In this document: positions 14,328 to 21,529 of the stretch, in pieces
How the letters are laid out: each line of letters begins with the position of its first letter
Position numbering within the stretch: the first letter of the stretch is position 1
From: an uncultured Collinsella sp.
GTDB lineage: Bacteria > Actinomycetota > Coriobacteriia > Coriobacteriales > Coriobacteriaceae
Direction: 5' to 3'
Assembly: GCA_902478365.1 (NCBI GenBank)
Contig: CABSKX010000036.1
Coordinates: 1 to 22,060 of the forward strand
DNA: 22,060 nt
Position numbers and translations under genes: made by a program
Notes under the pieces: generated by a model
Database searches by the model: none
Seen by the model: the letters and a program-made list of their open reading frames with translations, nothing else
What the model was told of the DNA's origin: nothing

Positions 14328-15935
14328 ATGTTTAAGAGCATCCAAAAGAGCGGAAGGATCGCAGCAGTCGCCATCGGCCTGATCGCGGCCTTGTCTCCGT
14401 TCGCAGCCCCTCCCGCAGCATTAGCCGGCGGCAGCGTACCAACGCCTGAACTTGAGAAGTCGTATAGCTTTAAGGTCAGCAGCGATAACTCGTATGTCAG
14501 CACAAGCGACGATTCAAAGTTCGGCTATTTATACGATTACGATTACGATGAGGATGACGGTTACAACTTAAAGAGCATAACCCTCATCAATTTTAAAGAC
14601 GGCAGTGCAAGCCCAGTTGCCATCCCGGACAAAAGCCTTGGATCAGCATGCCCCACATCCAGCAATCAGCTCTACTGGCAAGACGGCAATAATTTGGTCG
14701 TATTCTCTCCAGAAAATCATTCCCAAACAGCCCATCCCATCACTTCGGCCAAATATGCCTACACCAGTACAACCGTCTCTTACGACGGCAATAGGGCAGC
14801 CGTGGAACATTATGACAATGAATCTGAGCTTAAAAAAATCGAGATCTATGACCTTAAGTCTGACGAGTTAATTCAAACATATCAATCGGATAAAGATGAC
14901 TCTTATTTCTACTATTCAGACGATATGAGCCGTCTCTATTTCTTGCCATACGATACTGAGAAAGGCGTTGTTTCTCTTAGGGTTTTCAATTGCGATACAG
15001 GGTCAACGGAATTGAAAACGGTTAACGTGAAAAAAGATGATAGGTCTTCGGACATCGACCATATCGTCACCAGCTCTTACTCGGACGATATTTATCTTCA
15101 GAGCGACACCGCATTAATAAAAGCGGACCGCGATGGAAATATGAGCGTTGTTTTCAACGATGATGGCCACGCTCCTGAATGGCTTTATTCAAACCCTTCA
15201 GCGGAGTTTTATGCCCTCTATACAAAGAAAGGATCGAATGATCTTTTTGATGAGGATGACGGCTATTACTATCTCAATGAAGAGGATGCGAATCTTAGTG
15301 TTTACGATTTAAATAGTGACGAGATAATTAGCTCGATCGCTTTTCCCTTCGGCGATGGATATCTCGGCGGCATCTCGCATGATGGCGGCATCTTGCTTGG
15401 GACGTACTCAGACGATGACAAGTCTTCGGCATGCCTAGTCGATGCAAAAACCGGGGCCAAGAGCGAGTTTGATTCTCATTGCTGCAGCTCTACTTTCATG
15501 AATGGCGATCGCGAGATTTGGACTGATTATTACGACGAAGATGATTCTTCAACACTTCACGTGAACATCTATAAGTCCAATATCCCCCATTCCCTGCCCG
15601 AGGATGTGCTGTACTTTGTCCAGACTCACCTGCCGTTTGTTATCGGCGGTGGCGTGGCGATCGTCCTTATCATCGGTGGCGCGATCGTTATCCTTTGCAT
15701 CCGCAAGAAGCGCGCGAAGACCGCGAACGGTACGACAGCCGCAGTGCCCAAGCCTCAGCGCAAGCAGCGTCGTCGTCAGAAGCGCGCCCAGCAGAACGCC
15801 GCGGCACCCGCGGCACCTGCGATGCCGACGGCACCAGCAGCTCCGGCCGAGCCTGCCCGCTTCTGTCGTCACTGCGGAACCCCGCTCGTGCCCGAAGCCC
15901 AGTTCTGCCCAACATGCGGACAAAAGGTAGACTAG
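14328..15935 (+). CDS. membrane protein: secreted beta-propeller-like domain, one TM, cytoplasmic zinc ribbon
   Basis: A 535-residue protein I do not recognise as a named family. Residues 1-33 form a signal peptide ending in PPAALAGG. Residues about 40-425 look like a beta-propeller, with repeated strands such as IEIYDLKSDELI (near 171) and LSVYDLNSDEII (near 323), and three acidic DEDD turns at 74-77, 308-311 and 403-406 that could bind metal. A transmembrane helix spans about 435-458. It is followed by basic RKKRAK, a lysine/arginine stretch, and an Ala/Pro-rich linker. The C-terminus is a zinc ribbon with Cys513/516 and Cys527/530. The topology is outside propeller, inside zinc ribbon. The ATG follows GAGGAAAGGA. 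The ectodomain coding sequence is AT-rich (35-45% GC in sampled 60-bp lines), while the linker region reaches 77%. A strong terminator follows. Confidence 0.82.
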   Translation: MFKSIQKSGRIAAVAIGLIAALSPFAAPPAALAGGSVPTPELEKSYSFKVSSDNSYVSTSDDSKFGYLYDYDYDEDDGYNLKSITLINFKDGSASPVAIPDKSLGSACPTSSNQLYWQDGNNLVVFSPENHSQTAHPITSAKYAYTSTTVSYDGNRAAVEHYDNESELKKIEIYDLKSDELIQTYQSDKDDSYFYYSDDMSRLYFLPYDTEKGVVSLRVFNCDTGSTELKTVNVKKDDRSSDIDHIVTSSYSDDIYLQSDTALIKADRDGNMSVVFNDDGHAPEWLYSNPSAEFYALYTKKGSNDLFDEDDGYYYLNEEDANLSVYDLNSDEIISSIAFPFGDGYLGGISHDGGILLGTYSDDDKSSACLVDAKTGAKSEFDSHCCSSTFMNGDREIWTDYYDEDDSSTLHVNIYKSNIPHSLPEDVLYFVQTHLPFVIGGGVAIVLIIGGAIVILCIRKKRAKTANGTTAAVPKPQRKQRRRQKRAQQNAAAPAAPAMPTAPAAPAEPARFCRHCGTPLVPEAQFCPTCGQKVD

Positions 15936-15966
15936 CGAACAAAACCCATTAGACCCCAACCACCAA

Positions 15967-16006
15967 GGCCCCGTTCCGACACATTCCAGAACGGGGCCCT
16001 ATTTTG
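15967..16006 (+). terminator. Rho-independent terminator after the zinc-ribbon membrane protein
   Basis: GGCCCCGTTC (15967-15976) pairs perfectly with GAACGGGGCC (15989-15998), followed by CTATTTTG. It lies about 30 nt after the stop codon. Confidence 0.85.
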
Positions 16007-16022
16007 AAGCAAGAGGGTGGCG

Positions 16023-16109
16023 ACCTAGTCGTTGGGGACGTTCTTTAACAACCTAGTCGTTGGGGACGTTCTTAAACGACTAGCCATTCAAGAACGTCCC
16101 CAACGACTA
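16023..16109. repeat. direct and inverted repeat cluster with GTTGGGGACGTTCTT core
   Basis: A 23-bp sequence (16023-16045) is repeated exactly at 16051-16073, a 28-bp period. The last 20 bp of the second copy (16054-16073) recur as a perfect inverted copy at 16090-16109, forming a 20-bp stem with a 16-nt loop. The loop holds a further 9-bp inverted fragment (AACGACTAG, 16075-16083). It sits between the convergent zinc-ribbon gene and liv operon and belongs to neither gene. Confidence 0.9.
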
Positions 16110-16148
16110 CCCCAGCAACGCCGATGTTTTGGCAATGTCAGCGAGCGA

Positions 16149-16239
16149 GCCGCATTTGAGACAAGGTGACGTGAAACGAAAGGGCGCTGACCTTCTGGTC
16201 GCGCCCTTGAAGTTGAACGTCAGATTGTCCAAATGCGGC
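16149..16239. repeat. nested inverted repeat enclosing the liv operon terminator
   Basis: GCCGCATTTG plus GACAA (16149-16165, one bulged A) pairs with TTGTCC plus AAATGCGGC (16225-16239). Inside it, TGACG/CGTCA can pair, and the centre is the strong hairpin 16180-16208. The nested design resembles the inverted repeat at 3683-3774. Confidence 0.65.
16172..16208 (-). terminator. terminator of the liv operon
   Basis: On the minus strand AAGGGCGC-GACC pairs with GGTC-(A)-GCGCCCTT around a 4-nt loop, with one bulge, and is followed by TTTCGTTT. It lies about 80 nt downstream of livF. Confidence 0.75.
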
Positions 16240-16257
16240 CCGCGCAGCGTCGACTGG

Positions 16258-16281
16258 TCCGCCGTTCGGTAGAACGGCGGA
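16258..16281. terminator. perfect 10-bp hairpin directly after livF
   Basis: TCCGCCGTTC and GAACGGCGGA pair perfectly around a 4-nt loop, 5 bp after the livF stop. No T-tract follows on the minus strand, so it is more likely an mRNA 3' stabiliser than a terminator by itself. Confidence 0.6.
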
Positions 16282-16286
16282 ACCTC

Positions 16287-17000
16287 CTAGCCTCCGAGGT
16301 AAGCCTTGCGGACGTTATCGTCGTGCAGGAGCTCTTGGCCCGTGCCGGTCATGGTGATCTTGCCGGTCTCGAGCACATAGCCGCGTGTGGCGATCGAAAG
16401 CGCCATCTGCGCGTTCTGCTCGACCAGAAGCACCGTGGTGCCGGCCTTGTGCAGATCCTCGACAATCTGGAAGATCTGCTCAATCAGAATCGGCGCCAGG
16501 CCCATGGAAGGCTCGTCGAGCATGAGCAGCTTGGGGTTGCTCATAAGGGCGCGGCCCATAACGAGCATCTGCTGCTCGCCGCCCGAAAGGGTGCCGGCGA
16601 CCTGGCGACGGCGCTCCTTAAGGCGCGGGAACTGCTCGTAGACACGCTCAAGGCCCGGAGTAACCGTGGACTTGGGCTGCGTGTAGGCGCCCATCTCCAG
16701 GTTCTCCTCGACCGTCATCTGCAAAAAGGCGCGACGGCCCTCAGGGACCTGAGCCAAGCCCTTGCCCACCAGCTTGTCGGCAGGCGTATGGGTAATGTCC
16801 TCGCCCATAAACTTGATGGAGCCGGTCTTAGAACGCAGCAGGCCCGAGACGGTCTTGAGCGTTGTGGACTTGCCGGCACCGTTCGCACCGATCAGGGCCA
16901 CAATCTCACCCTCGTTGACGTTAAAGGAGATGTCCTTGATGGCGTGGATGGCGCCGTACCAGACGTTGATGTTGTAGACGGAAAGCATCGGCTCTGCCAT
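16287..17000 (-). CDS. livF: branched-chain amino-acid ABC transporter ATPase LivF
   Basis: A 237-residue ATP-binding subunit that powers uptake of leucine, isoleucine and valine together with LivG. Walker A is GANGAGKST (38-46), the signature is LSGGEQQ (138-144), Walker B is LLMLDEP (158-164), and the switch histidine position carries VEQNAQ, as is usual for LivF. The Q-loop region includes AQVPEGRRAF, which is characteristic of LivF. The ATG follows the livG stop with no gap (TAA then ATG), with GGGGGAG upstream inside livG, so translation is coupled. It is the last gene of the liv operon. Confidence 0.95.
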   Translation of the reverse strand: MAEPMLSVYNINVWYGAIHAIKDISFNVNEGEIVALIGANGAGKSTTLKTVSGLLRSKTGSIKFMGEDITHTPADKLVGKGLAQVPEGRRAFLQMTVEENLEMGAYTQPKSTVTPGLERVYEQFPRLKERRRQVAGTLSGGEQQMLVMGRALMSNPKLLMLDEPSMGLAPILIEQIFQIVEDLHKAGTTVLLVEQNAQMALSIATRGYVLETGKITMTGTGQELLHDDNVRKAYLGG

Positions 17001-17861
17001 TTAGTTCTCCCCCTTATCCTGCTTGCCCAGATATGCCTCGATAACAGCGTCGTTGTTCTGGATCTCCTCGGCCGTGCCCTTGGCGATGACCTTACCAAAG
17101 TTGAGCACGCAGATGCCCTCGCAGATGTTCATAACGAGCGACATATCATGCTCGATAAGCATGATGGCAATGCCAAAGGTGTCGCGAATCTTAACGATGT
17201 TCTCCATGAGCTCCGCGGTCTCGGACGGGTTCATGCCGGCGGCAGGCTCGTCGAGCAGCAGCAGCTTGGGGTTGGTGGCAAGCGCGCGGACGATTTCCAG
17301 ACGACGCTGGGCACCATAGGGAAGCGAGCCGGCCTGTTCATTTGCCAAGTGCTCCATGTCAAAGATGGACAGCAGCTCCATGGCGCGCTCGTGGGCGGCC
17401 TTCTCGTGCTTCCAATACGTCGGCAGGCGCAGCACGCCCTCAAAGCCGGAGTAGCGCTCCTGGTTATGCAGGCCGACCTTAACGTTATCCTCCACCGTCA
17501 TGGTGTTGAACAGGCGAATGTTCTGGAATGTACGGGCAATACCCATGCGGTTGACCTGATAGACCGACTTGCCCGAGGTATCCTCGCCGTCGAGCAGGAT
17601 GGTGCCGTGCGTGGGCTGATACACCTTGGTGAGCAGGTTGAAGACCGTGGTCTTACCGGCACCGTTGGGACCGATCAGACCGGCGATCTCGGTCTTGCCG
17701 ATAGTCAGGCTAAAGTCGTCGACTGCCTTAAGGCCACCGAACTCAATGCCCAGGTGGATGCACTCGAGTGCAGGGCGCTCGCCCAGGTCGCGGTCGGGAA
17801 CGATGGCTCCAGAAGGATACGGGACCATCTTGCCCTTCTTGAACTCAAATTTACTGGGCAT
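17001..17861 (-). CDS. livG: branched-chain amino-acid ABC transporter ATPase LivG
   Basis: A 286-residue ATPase partner of LivF. Walker A is GPNGAGKTT (64-72), ARTFQNIRLFNTMTVEDNV is the LivG-type Q-loop block, and the signature is the non-canonical LPYGAQRRLE (180-189) usual for LivG. Walker B is LLLLDEP (200-206) and the H-switch is LIEHDMSLV. About 30 residues precede the ABC core, slightly longer than the E. coli protein. I place the start at the ATG at 17861 because AAGGAGG lies 9 nt upstream, within the end of livM. An upstream in-frame TTG at 17888 is less likely. The gene overlaps livM by 11 bp. Confidence 0.95.
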   Translation of the reverse strand: MPSKFEFKKGKMVPYPSGAIVPDRDLGERPALECIHLGIEFGGLKAVDDFSLTIGKTEIAGLIGPNGAGKTTVFNLLTKVYQPTHGTILLDGEDTSGKSVYQVNRMGIARTFQNIRLFNTMTVEDNVKVGLHNQERYSGFEGVLRLPTYWKHEKAAHERAMELLSIFDMEHLANEQAGSLPYGAQRRLEIVRALATNPKLLLLDEPAAGMNPSETAELMENIVKIRDTFGIAIMLIEHDMSLVMNICEGICVLNFGKVIAKGTAEEIQNNDAVIEAYLGKQDKGEN

Positions 17862-18930
17862 CGGCTGCCACCTCCTTCTTGGAAGCAAAGCGGTCCTTGA
17901 CGCGACCGAAGAACGCCTTGAGCTGCGGGTTGTTGGTAAAAATCATGACCAGGATCAGCACGATGGCGTAGATGAGCATGCGGTAGTCCGAGAACTGACG
18001 GAGCAGCTCGGGAAGCACCGTGAGCAGCGCCGCCGCGATGACGGAGCCGCGCATATTGCCCAGACCGCCCAGGACCACGAACACCAGGATGAGAATGGAC
18101 GTGTTGAAGTCGAACTTGGTGGCGGAGAGCTGCGAGAAGTTACCGCCGAAGAGGGCTCCGGCAGCACCGGCGAGGGCAGCAGAAACCACGAAGGCGATCA
18201 TGCGGTACTCAGTGACGGAGATGCCTACGGACTCGGCTGCAATCTTGTTATCGCGCACGGCCATAATGGCACGGCCGGTACGGCTGCGAACCAGGTTGAG
18301 CACGATCACGAGTGCGACCATGACCAGGATGGCACCGGCGAGGAAGGTCGAATAGGTCGACACGCCCGATGCGCCCTGCGCGCCCTTGATGATGGCGGTG
18401 CCGTCCTCGAGCAGATGCAGGTCGTCGATCGTAGAGTTGCCCGTGATGTTAAAGATCACGTGCAGGCCGCGGGAGTCGACGCCCACAATAAGGCAGGTGA
18501 CGATCTCTTTGATGATCTCGCCAAAAGCCAGGGTCACGATGGCCAGATAGTCGCCGCTCAGGCGCAGGACCGGGATACCGATCAAGAAGCCCAGGATGGC
18601 GGCAGCGATAGCGCCGACCACGATGCTGATGATAAGGCGCACCGGATCGGAGGGAACGGCGCTCTCGAGGGCGACCGCGGTGACGATGCCCGTGTAGGCA
18701 CCGACACTCATAAAGCCCGCATGGCCCAGCGACAGGTCGCCCGCGATGCCGACGACAAGGTTGAGGGAAATGGCCATGACGATGTAGGCCGTGATGGGAA
18801 CCAGCTGACCGGCGATCATGCGCGGGATCATATGGTTGGACTGCATAAAGAACACGATGGCGAAGGCCACGATACACATGGCGTACGTGACAAAGTCGTG
18901 ACGCGTCTGCTTATCTTTAAGAAACTTCAT
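17851..18930 (-). CDS. livM: branched-chain amino-acid ABC transporter permease LivM
   Basis: A membrane permease of about 359 residues with roughly ten hydrophobic segments. The family block SLNLVVGIAGDLSLGHAGFMSVGAYT and the cytoplasmic coupling loop SRTGRAIMAVRDNKIAAESVGI are both present; the latter is the EAA-like contact to the LivG/LivF ATPases. LGGLGNMRGSVIAAALLTVLPELLR near the C-terminus is also typical. The ATG at 18930 is preceded by TAGGTGA. A GTG at 18939, directly after the livH stop, is an alternative that adds three residues. Either way the gene is coupled to livH. The C-terminal tail is charged and cytoplasmic. Confidence 0.94.
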   Translation of the reverse strand: MKFLKDKQTRHDFVTYAMCIVAFAIVFFMQSNHMIPRMIAGQLVPITAYIVMAISLNLVVGIAGDLSLGHAGFMSVGAYTGIVTAVALESAVPSDPVRLIISIVVGAIAAAILGFLIGIPVLRLSGDYLAIVTLAFGEIIKEIVTCLIVGVDSRGLHVIFNITGNSTIDDLHLLEDGTAIIKGAQGASGVSTYSTFLAGAILVMVALVIVLNLVRSRTGRAIMAVRDNKIAAESVGISVTEYRMIAFVVSAALAGAAGALFGGNFSQLSATKFDFNTSILILVFVVLGGLGNMRGSVIAAALLTVLPELLRQFSDYRMLIYAIVLILVMIFTNNPQLKAFFGRVKDRFASKKEVAADAQ

Positions 18931-18939
18931 AACGCTCAC

Positions 18940-19821
18940 CTACACCTTCTCGGGGACGTACTTGCCCAAGAGGCCGGCAGGCTTGACGAGCAGGACGATG
19001 ATCAAAACACCAAAGACGATGGAGTTGGCAAGGCTCGTGGAAATGTAGGCCTGCGCCATCGCCTCGATGATGCCGATGAGAATGCCACCGACAAAGGCGC
19101 CGGGGATGGAGCCGATGCCACCGAAGACGGCGGCGTCGAAGGCCTTGATGCCAGGCATGGCGCCCGTCGTGGGCTGCAGCACCGGCGAGTAGGAGCACAG
19201 CAGCACGCCGGCGATGGCGGCAAGGGCAGAGCCGATGGCGAACGTCATCGAGATGGTGCGGTTGACGTTGATGCCCATGAGCTGAGCGGCGGCCTTGTCC
19301 TCGGACACGGCGCGCATGGCTTTGCCCATCTTGGTCTTACCTGTAAAGAACATCAGGCCGGCCATGATAACCAGGCAGGCGACGATGGTGACGAGCGAGA
19401 CGGCGCTTACGTTGAACTTGGCCAAGAACTCCGGCACCTGAAAGGTGACGAGCGAAGTGAAGTTCTTGGGCGTGGCGCCCCACAGAAGCTGCGCGGCGTT
19501 CTGCAGGAAGTAAGACACGCCGATAGCCGTGATCAGAACGGCCAGCGGGCCTGCTTGGCGCAGCGGCTTATAGGCCAGGCCCTCGATGAGAACACCGAGA
19601 ACCGTGCAGACCACACAAGAGAGAACTACAGATGCCCAGCCCGGGAGGCCGAGATACGACGTGGCGCAGAACGAGACATAGGCACCGACCATGATAACGT
19701 CGCCGTGAGCGAAGTTCAGCATCTTGGCGATACCGTAGACCATGGTGTAGCCCAACGCGATGATGGCGTAGACGCTGCCCATGGACAGGCCGTTGACCAG
19801 GTATTGGATAAAGACCGTCAT
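18940..19821 (-). CDS. livH: branched-chain amino-acid ABC transporter permease LivH
   Basis: A 293-residue permease with eight or more membrane spans. It begins MTVFIQYLVNGLSMGSVYAI, the standard LivH N-terminus, and carries ALGYTMVYGIAKMLNFAHGD, the cytoplasmic loop TKMGKAMRAVSEDKAAAQLMGI and the late block FGGIGSIPGAFVGGILIGIIE. It forms the membrane channel with LivM. The start is the ATG at 19821, with AAGGGGG 9 nt upstream; frames extending to 19914 lack homology to the family. It follows livK after 139 bp that contain two hairpins, which probably lower its expression relative to the binding protein. Confidence 0.95.
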   Translation of the reverse strand: MTVFIQYLVNGLSMGSVYAIIALGYTMVYGIAKMLNFAHGDVIMVGAYVSFCATSYLGLPGWASVVLSCVVCTVLGVLIEGLAYKPLRQAGPLAVLITAIGVSYFLQNAAQLLWGATPKNFTSLVTFQVPEFLAKFNVSAVSLVTIVACLVIMAGLMFFTGKTKMGKAMRAVSEDKAAAQLMGINVNRTISMTFAIGSALAAIAGVLLCSYSPVLQPTTGAMPGIKAFDAAVFGGIGSIPGAFVGGILIGIIEAMAQAYISTSLANSIVFGVLIIVLLVKPAGLLGKYVPEKV

Positions 19822-19867
19822 GTTCCACATCCCCCTTTCGAATAGGTTTCCAGTTAATGAATGAAAC

Positions 19868-19887
19868 AGGGACGTTACATCGTCCCT
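19868..19887 (-). terminator. second intercistronic hairpin livK-livH (candidate attenuator)
   Basis: AGGGACG (19868-19874) pairs perfectly with CGTCCCT (19881-19887) around 6 nt. On the minus strand it is followed by GTTTCATTCATT, so it could act as a partial terminator about 50 nt before livH. Confidence 0.5.
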
Positions 19888-19897
19888 AGATACCAAG

Positions 19898-19929
19898 CAA
19901 GCAGGGAAGGCCAAAACCTCCCCTGCTTG
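19898..19929 (-). terminator. first intercistronic hairpin livK-livH
   Basis: CAAGCAGGG plus AAGG (19898-19910) pairs with CCTC plus CCCTGCTTG (19917-19929), giving 12 of 13 pairs with a 6-nt loop. No T-tract follows. It lies about 30 nt after the livK stop, where such hairpins protect the binding-protein mRNA and let it accumulate above the permease mRNA. Confidence 0.65.
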
Positions 19930-19960
19930 GGATCAAAACCGCTCTATGTAAGGCGGCCTA

Positions 19961-21148
19961 TTAGGCCTGTACGTACTTGCCGTCAGTGATGACGTACGCC
20001 GTGGGCTCCTTCTGGACCTGACCCTTATCGTTCCAGGAGAGCTTGCCAGTCAGGCCGTCAACAGTAATGTTGCGCATAGCCTCGGGAAGCTTCTCGGCAA
20101 CCTCGGTGGGGTCGGCGTCGACACCCAGGCCGGCCTCCTTGAGAGCCTCGACCACAGCATGCACGCCGTCGTAGGCGTCGGCGGCAAACTGGTCGGGGGT
20201 ATCGCCGTACTTATCTTTGTAAGCGTTGACGAAGTCGGCGTTCTTCTCGTCGTCGGCGGAGAACGGGGTCATGAGCAGCAGACCCTCGGCAAGAGAGGTA
20301 TCGAAGCCCTCAACGCCCAGGATACCGTCCATGCCGTCGCAGCCCATCATCTTGACGTCGTAGCCCATGTCCTTGGCGTTCTTGAGCAGGACGGACGCCG
20401 GTGTGTAGTAGATCGGCGCAAAGATCATGGTGGCGCCAGCCTGCTTGGCCTTGGTCAGCTGGTTGGTAAAGCTCGTGGCGGAGTCGTCCTTAAAGGTCTC
20501 CTCGTCAACAATCTCGAGCTTGGACTCAGCGGCCTGGGCCTTAAAGGAATCTGCGATGCCCGAAGAATAGGCGTCGCCGGAGTTATAGAACAGCACGAAC
20601 TTCTCGTCCGCATACTTCTGCGCCAGGAACTTGGCAGCGTTGACACCCTGGTTGGGGTCGGTGAAGCAAACCTGGAAGACGCAATCCTTGCCCTTGGTAA
20701 CGTCCTCGGAGGACGCGGACGGGGTAATCATGAACGTCTCGGGGTCGTTACCGCACTCAGCAGCAACGGCGACCGACGCACCCGTGGTGGTCGGACCGAC
20801 AAGGGCCTGCATGCCCCAGTCGAGCAGGGTGTTGAAGGCGTTGACGGCCTTCTCGCCGTCAGCCTGGTCGTCCTCGGCCTTGCTGACAAGCGGCAGTTCC
20901 TTAGTCGAGAAATCCTTGCAGCCAAGCTCGACAGCCTGTGTAACGGACTTGCCGTAGGACGCGTTGGCGCCGGTCAGTGGGCCGATGGTGCCGATCTTAA
21001 ACGAAGCGTCGCCCGAAGCGGAACCACTGTCGCCGCCGTTGGAGGAGCAGCCAGCTAGAATGGACATCGCCCCCAGACCTGCTGCGCTCGCGATAACGCT
21101 CCTGCGATTCATAACAGGGTTCAATGACTTACCGGTGAGGCTCGACAT
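19961..21148 (-). CDS. livK: branched-chain amino-acid ABC transporter substrate-binding lipoprotein
   Basis: A 395-residue extracytoplasmic binding protein of the Leu/Ile/Val type that delivers substrate to LivHM. The N-terminus has NRRSVIASAAGLGAMSILAGC, with a lipobox ending at Cys34, so the mature protein is lipid-anchored. The Arg15-Arg16 pair suggests possible Tat export. FKIGTIGPLTGANASYGKS opens the mature periplasmic-binding fold, and ALVGPTTTGASVAVA and ADAYDGVHAVVEALKEAG are family blocks. The ATG at 21148 has AGGAG six nucleotides upstream. It is the first gene of livKHMGF. The exact amino-acid preference cannot be read from sequence. A remnant of a second livK lies 270 bp upstream. 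Confidence 0.93.
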   Translation of the reverse strand: MSSLTGKSLNPVMNRRSVIASAAGLGAMSILAGCSSNGGDSGSASGDASFKIGTIGPLTGANASYGKSVTQAVELGCKDFSTKELPLVSKAEDDQADGEKAVNAFNTLLDWGMQALVGPTTTGASVAVAAECGNDPETFMITPSASSEDVTKGKDCVFQVCFTDPNQGVNAAKFLAQKYADEKFVLFYNSGDAYSSGIADSFKAQAAESKLEIVDEETFKDDSATSFTNQLTKAKQAGATMIFAPIYYTPASVLLKNAKDMGYDVKMMGCDGMDGILGVEGFDTSLAEGLLLMTPFSADDEKNADFVNAYKDKYGDTPDQFAADAYDGVHAVVEALKEAGLGVDADPTEVAEKLPEAMRNITVDGLTGKLSWNDKGQVQKEPTAYVITDGKYVQA

Positions 21149-21221
21149 GCGGCTCTCCTCTCAAATCTCGTCGGGTTTCGGTTACCCGACAGGCCATCCT
21201 TCGCCGTGTTCGGCGTTCGCA

Positions 21222-21264
21222 AAATACTAGACGCTTTAGTTAAGGAAAGTGTCGATTATTTCAA
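21222..21264 (-). promoter_or_regulatory. candidate promoter region of the liv operon
   Basis: The minus strand has TTGAAA (21264-21259) in AT-rich DNA, but the -10 at 16-17 bp (TAACTA/AACTAA) is poor. A second -10-like TAGTAT lies at 21229-21224. A CGCCG/CGGCG hairpin in the leader (around 21202-21215) follows. The surrounding 21230-21360 is strikingly AT-rich for this window. Confidence 0.3.
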
Positions 21265-21417
21265 CTTTTCTTTGGATTTGTTCATTTATCCATAATCATG
21301 CGTATTTCTGTCGGTTTATGCAGTTTAGCCACTTTATTGTGTGAAAGTAATGTTTCCGTTCTGTTACAGGCGTCCCCGCCCTGAATAAAACGACCCCACC
21401 GGTACCGATATATGCAC

Positions 21418-21529
21418 TTAGGCGGCGATGTACTTGCCGTCCTGAATCACATAGGCCGTAGCGGGCTTTTCGACCTGGCCCTCGTCATTCCACGCCGACG
21501 AGCGCCTGCATGCCCCAGTCGCACAGGGC
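21418..21529 (-). pseudogene. remnant of a second livK with an internal deletion
   Basis: On the minus strand, 21492-21418 encodes WNDEGQVEKPATAYVIQDG then KYIAA and a TAA stop. This matches the livK C-terminus WNDKGQVQKEPTAYVITDG-KYVQA at 17 of 24 residues. Just upstream, about 21529-21493 encodes CDWGMQALVG, matching LLDWGMQALVG from the middle of livK (residues about 108-118), but in a different frame, giving ...LVGVE-stop. More than 250 codons between the two pieces are missing, and nothing homologous is seen 5' of them. It lies in tandem with, and upstream of, the intact livK. The differences from livK show it is a diverged paralog rather than a recent copy. Confidence 0.85.

Noticed and set aside
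16023..16109. CRISPR array
   Set aside because: There are only two direct copies with a 5-bp gap, one inverted copy, and no spacers or cas genes.
17862..17888. Upstream TTG start of livG
   Set aside because: It would lengthen the overlap with livM and has no ribosome binding site, whereas the ATG at 17861 has AAGGAGG.
16233..19845. Long plus-strand frames (555 and 739 codons) antisense to livF-livG-livM-livH
   Set aside because: The translation is low-complexity (rich in His, Asp, Gly, Glu, Gln), which is the usual antisense shadow of membrane and ATPase genes with strong codon bias.
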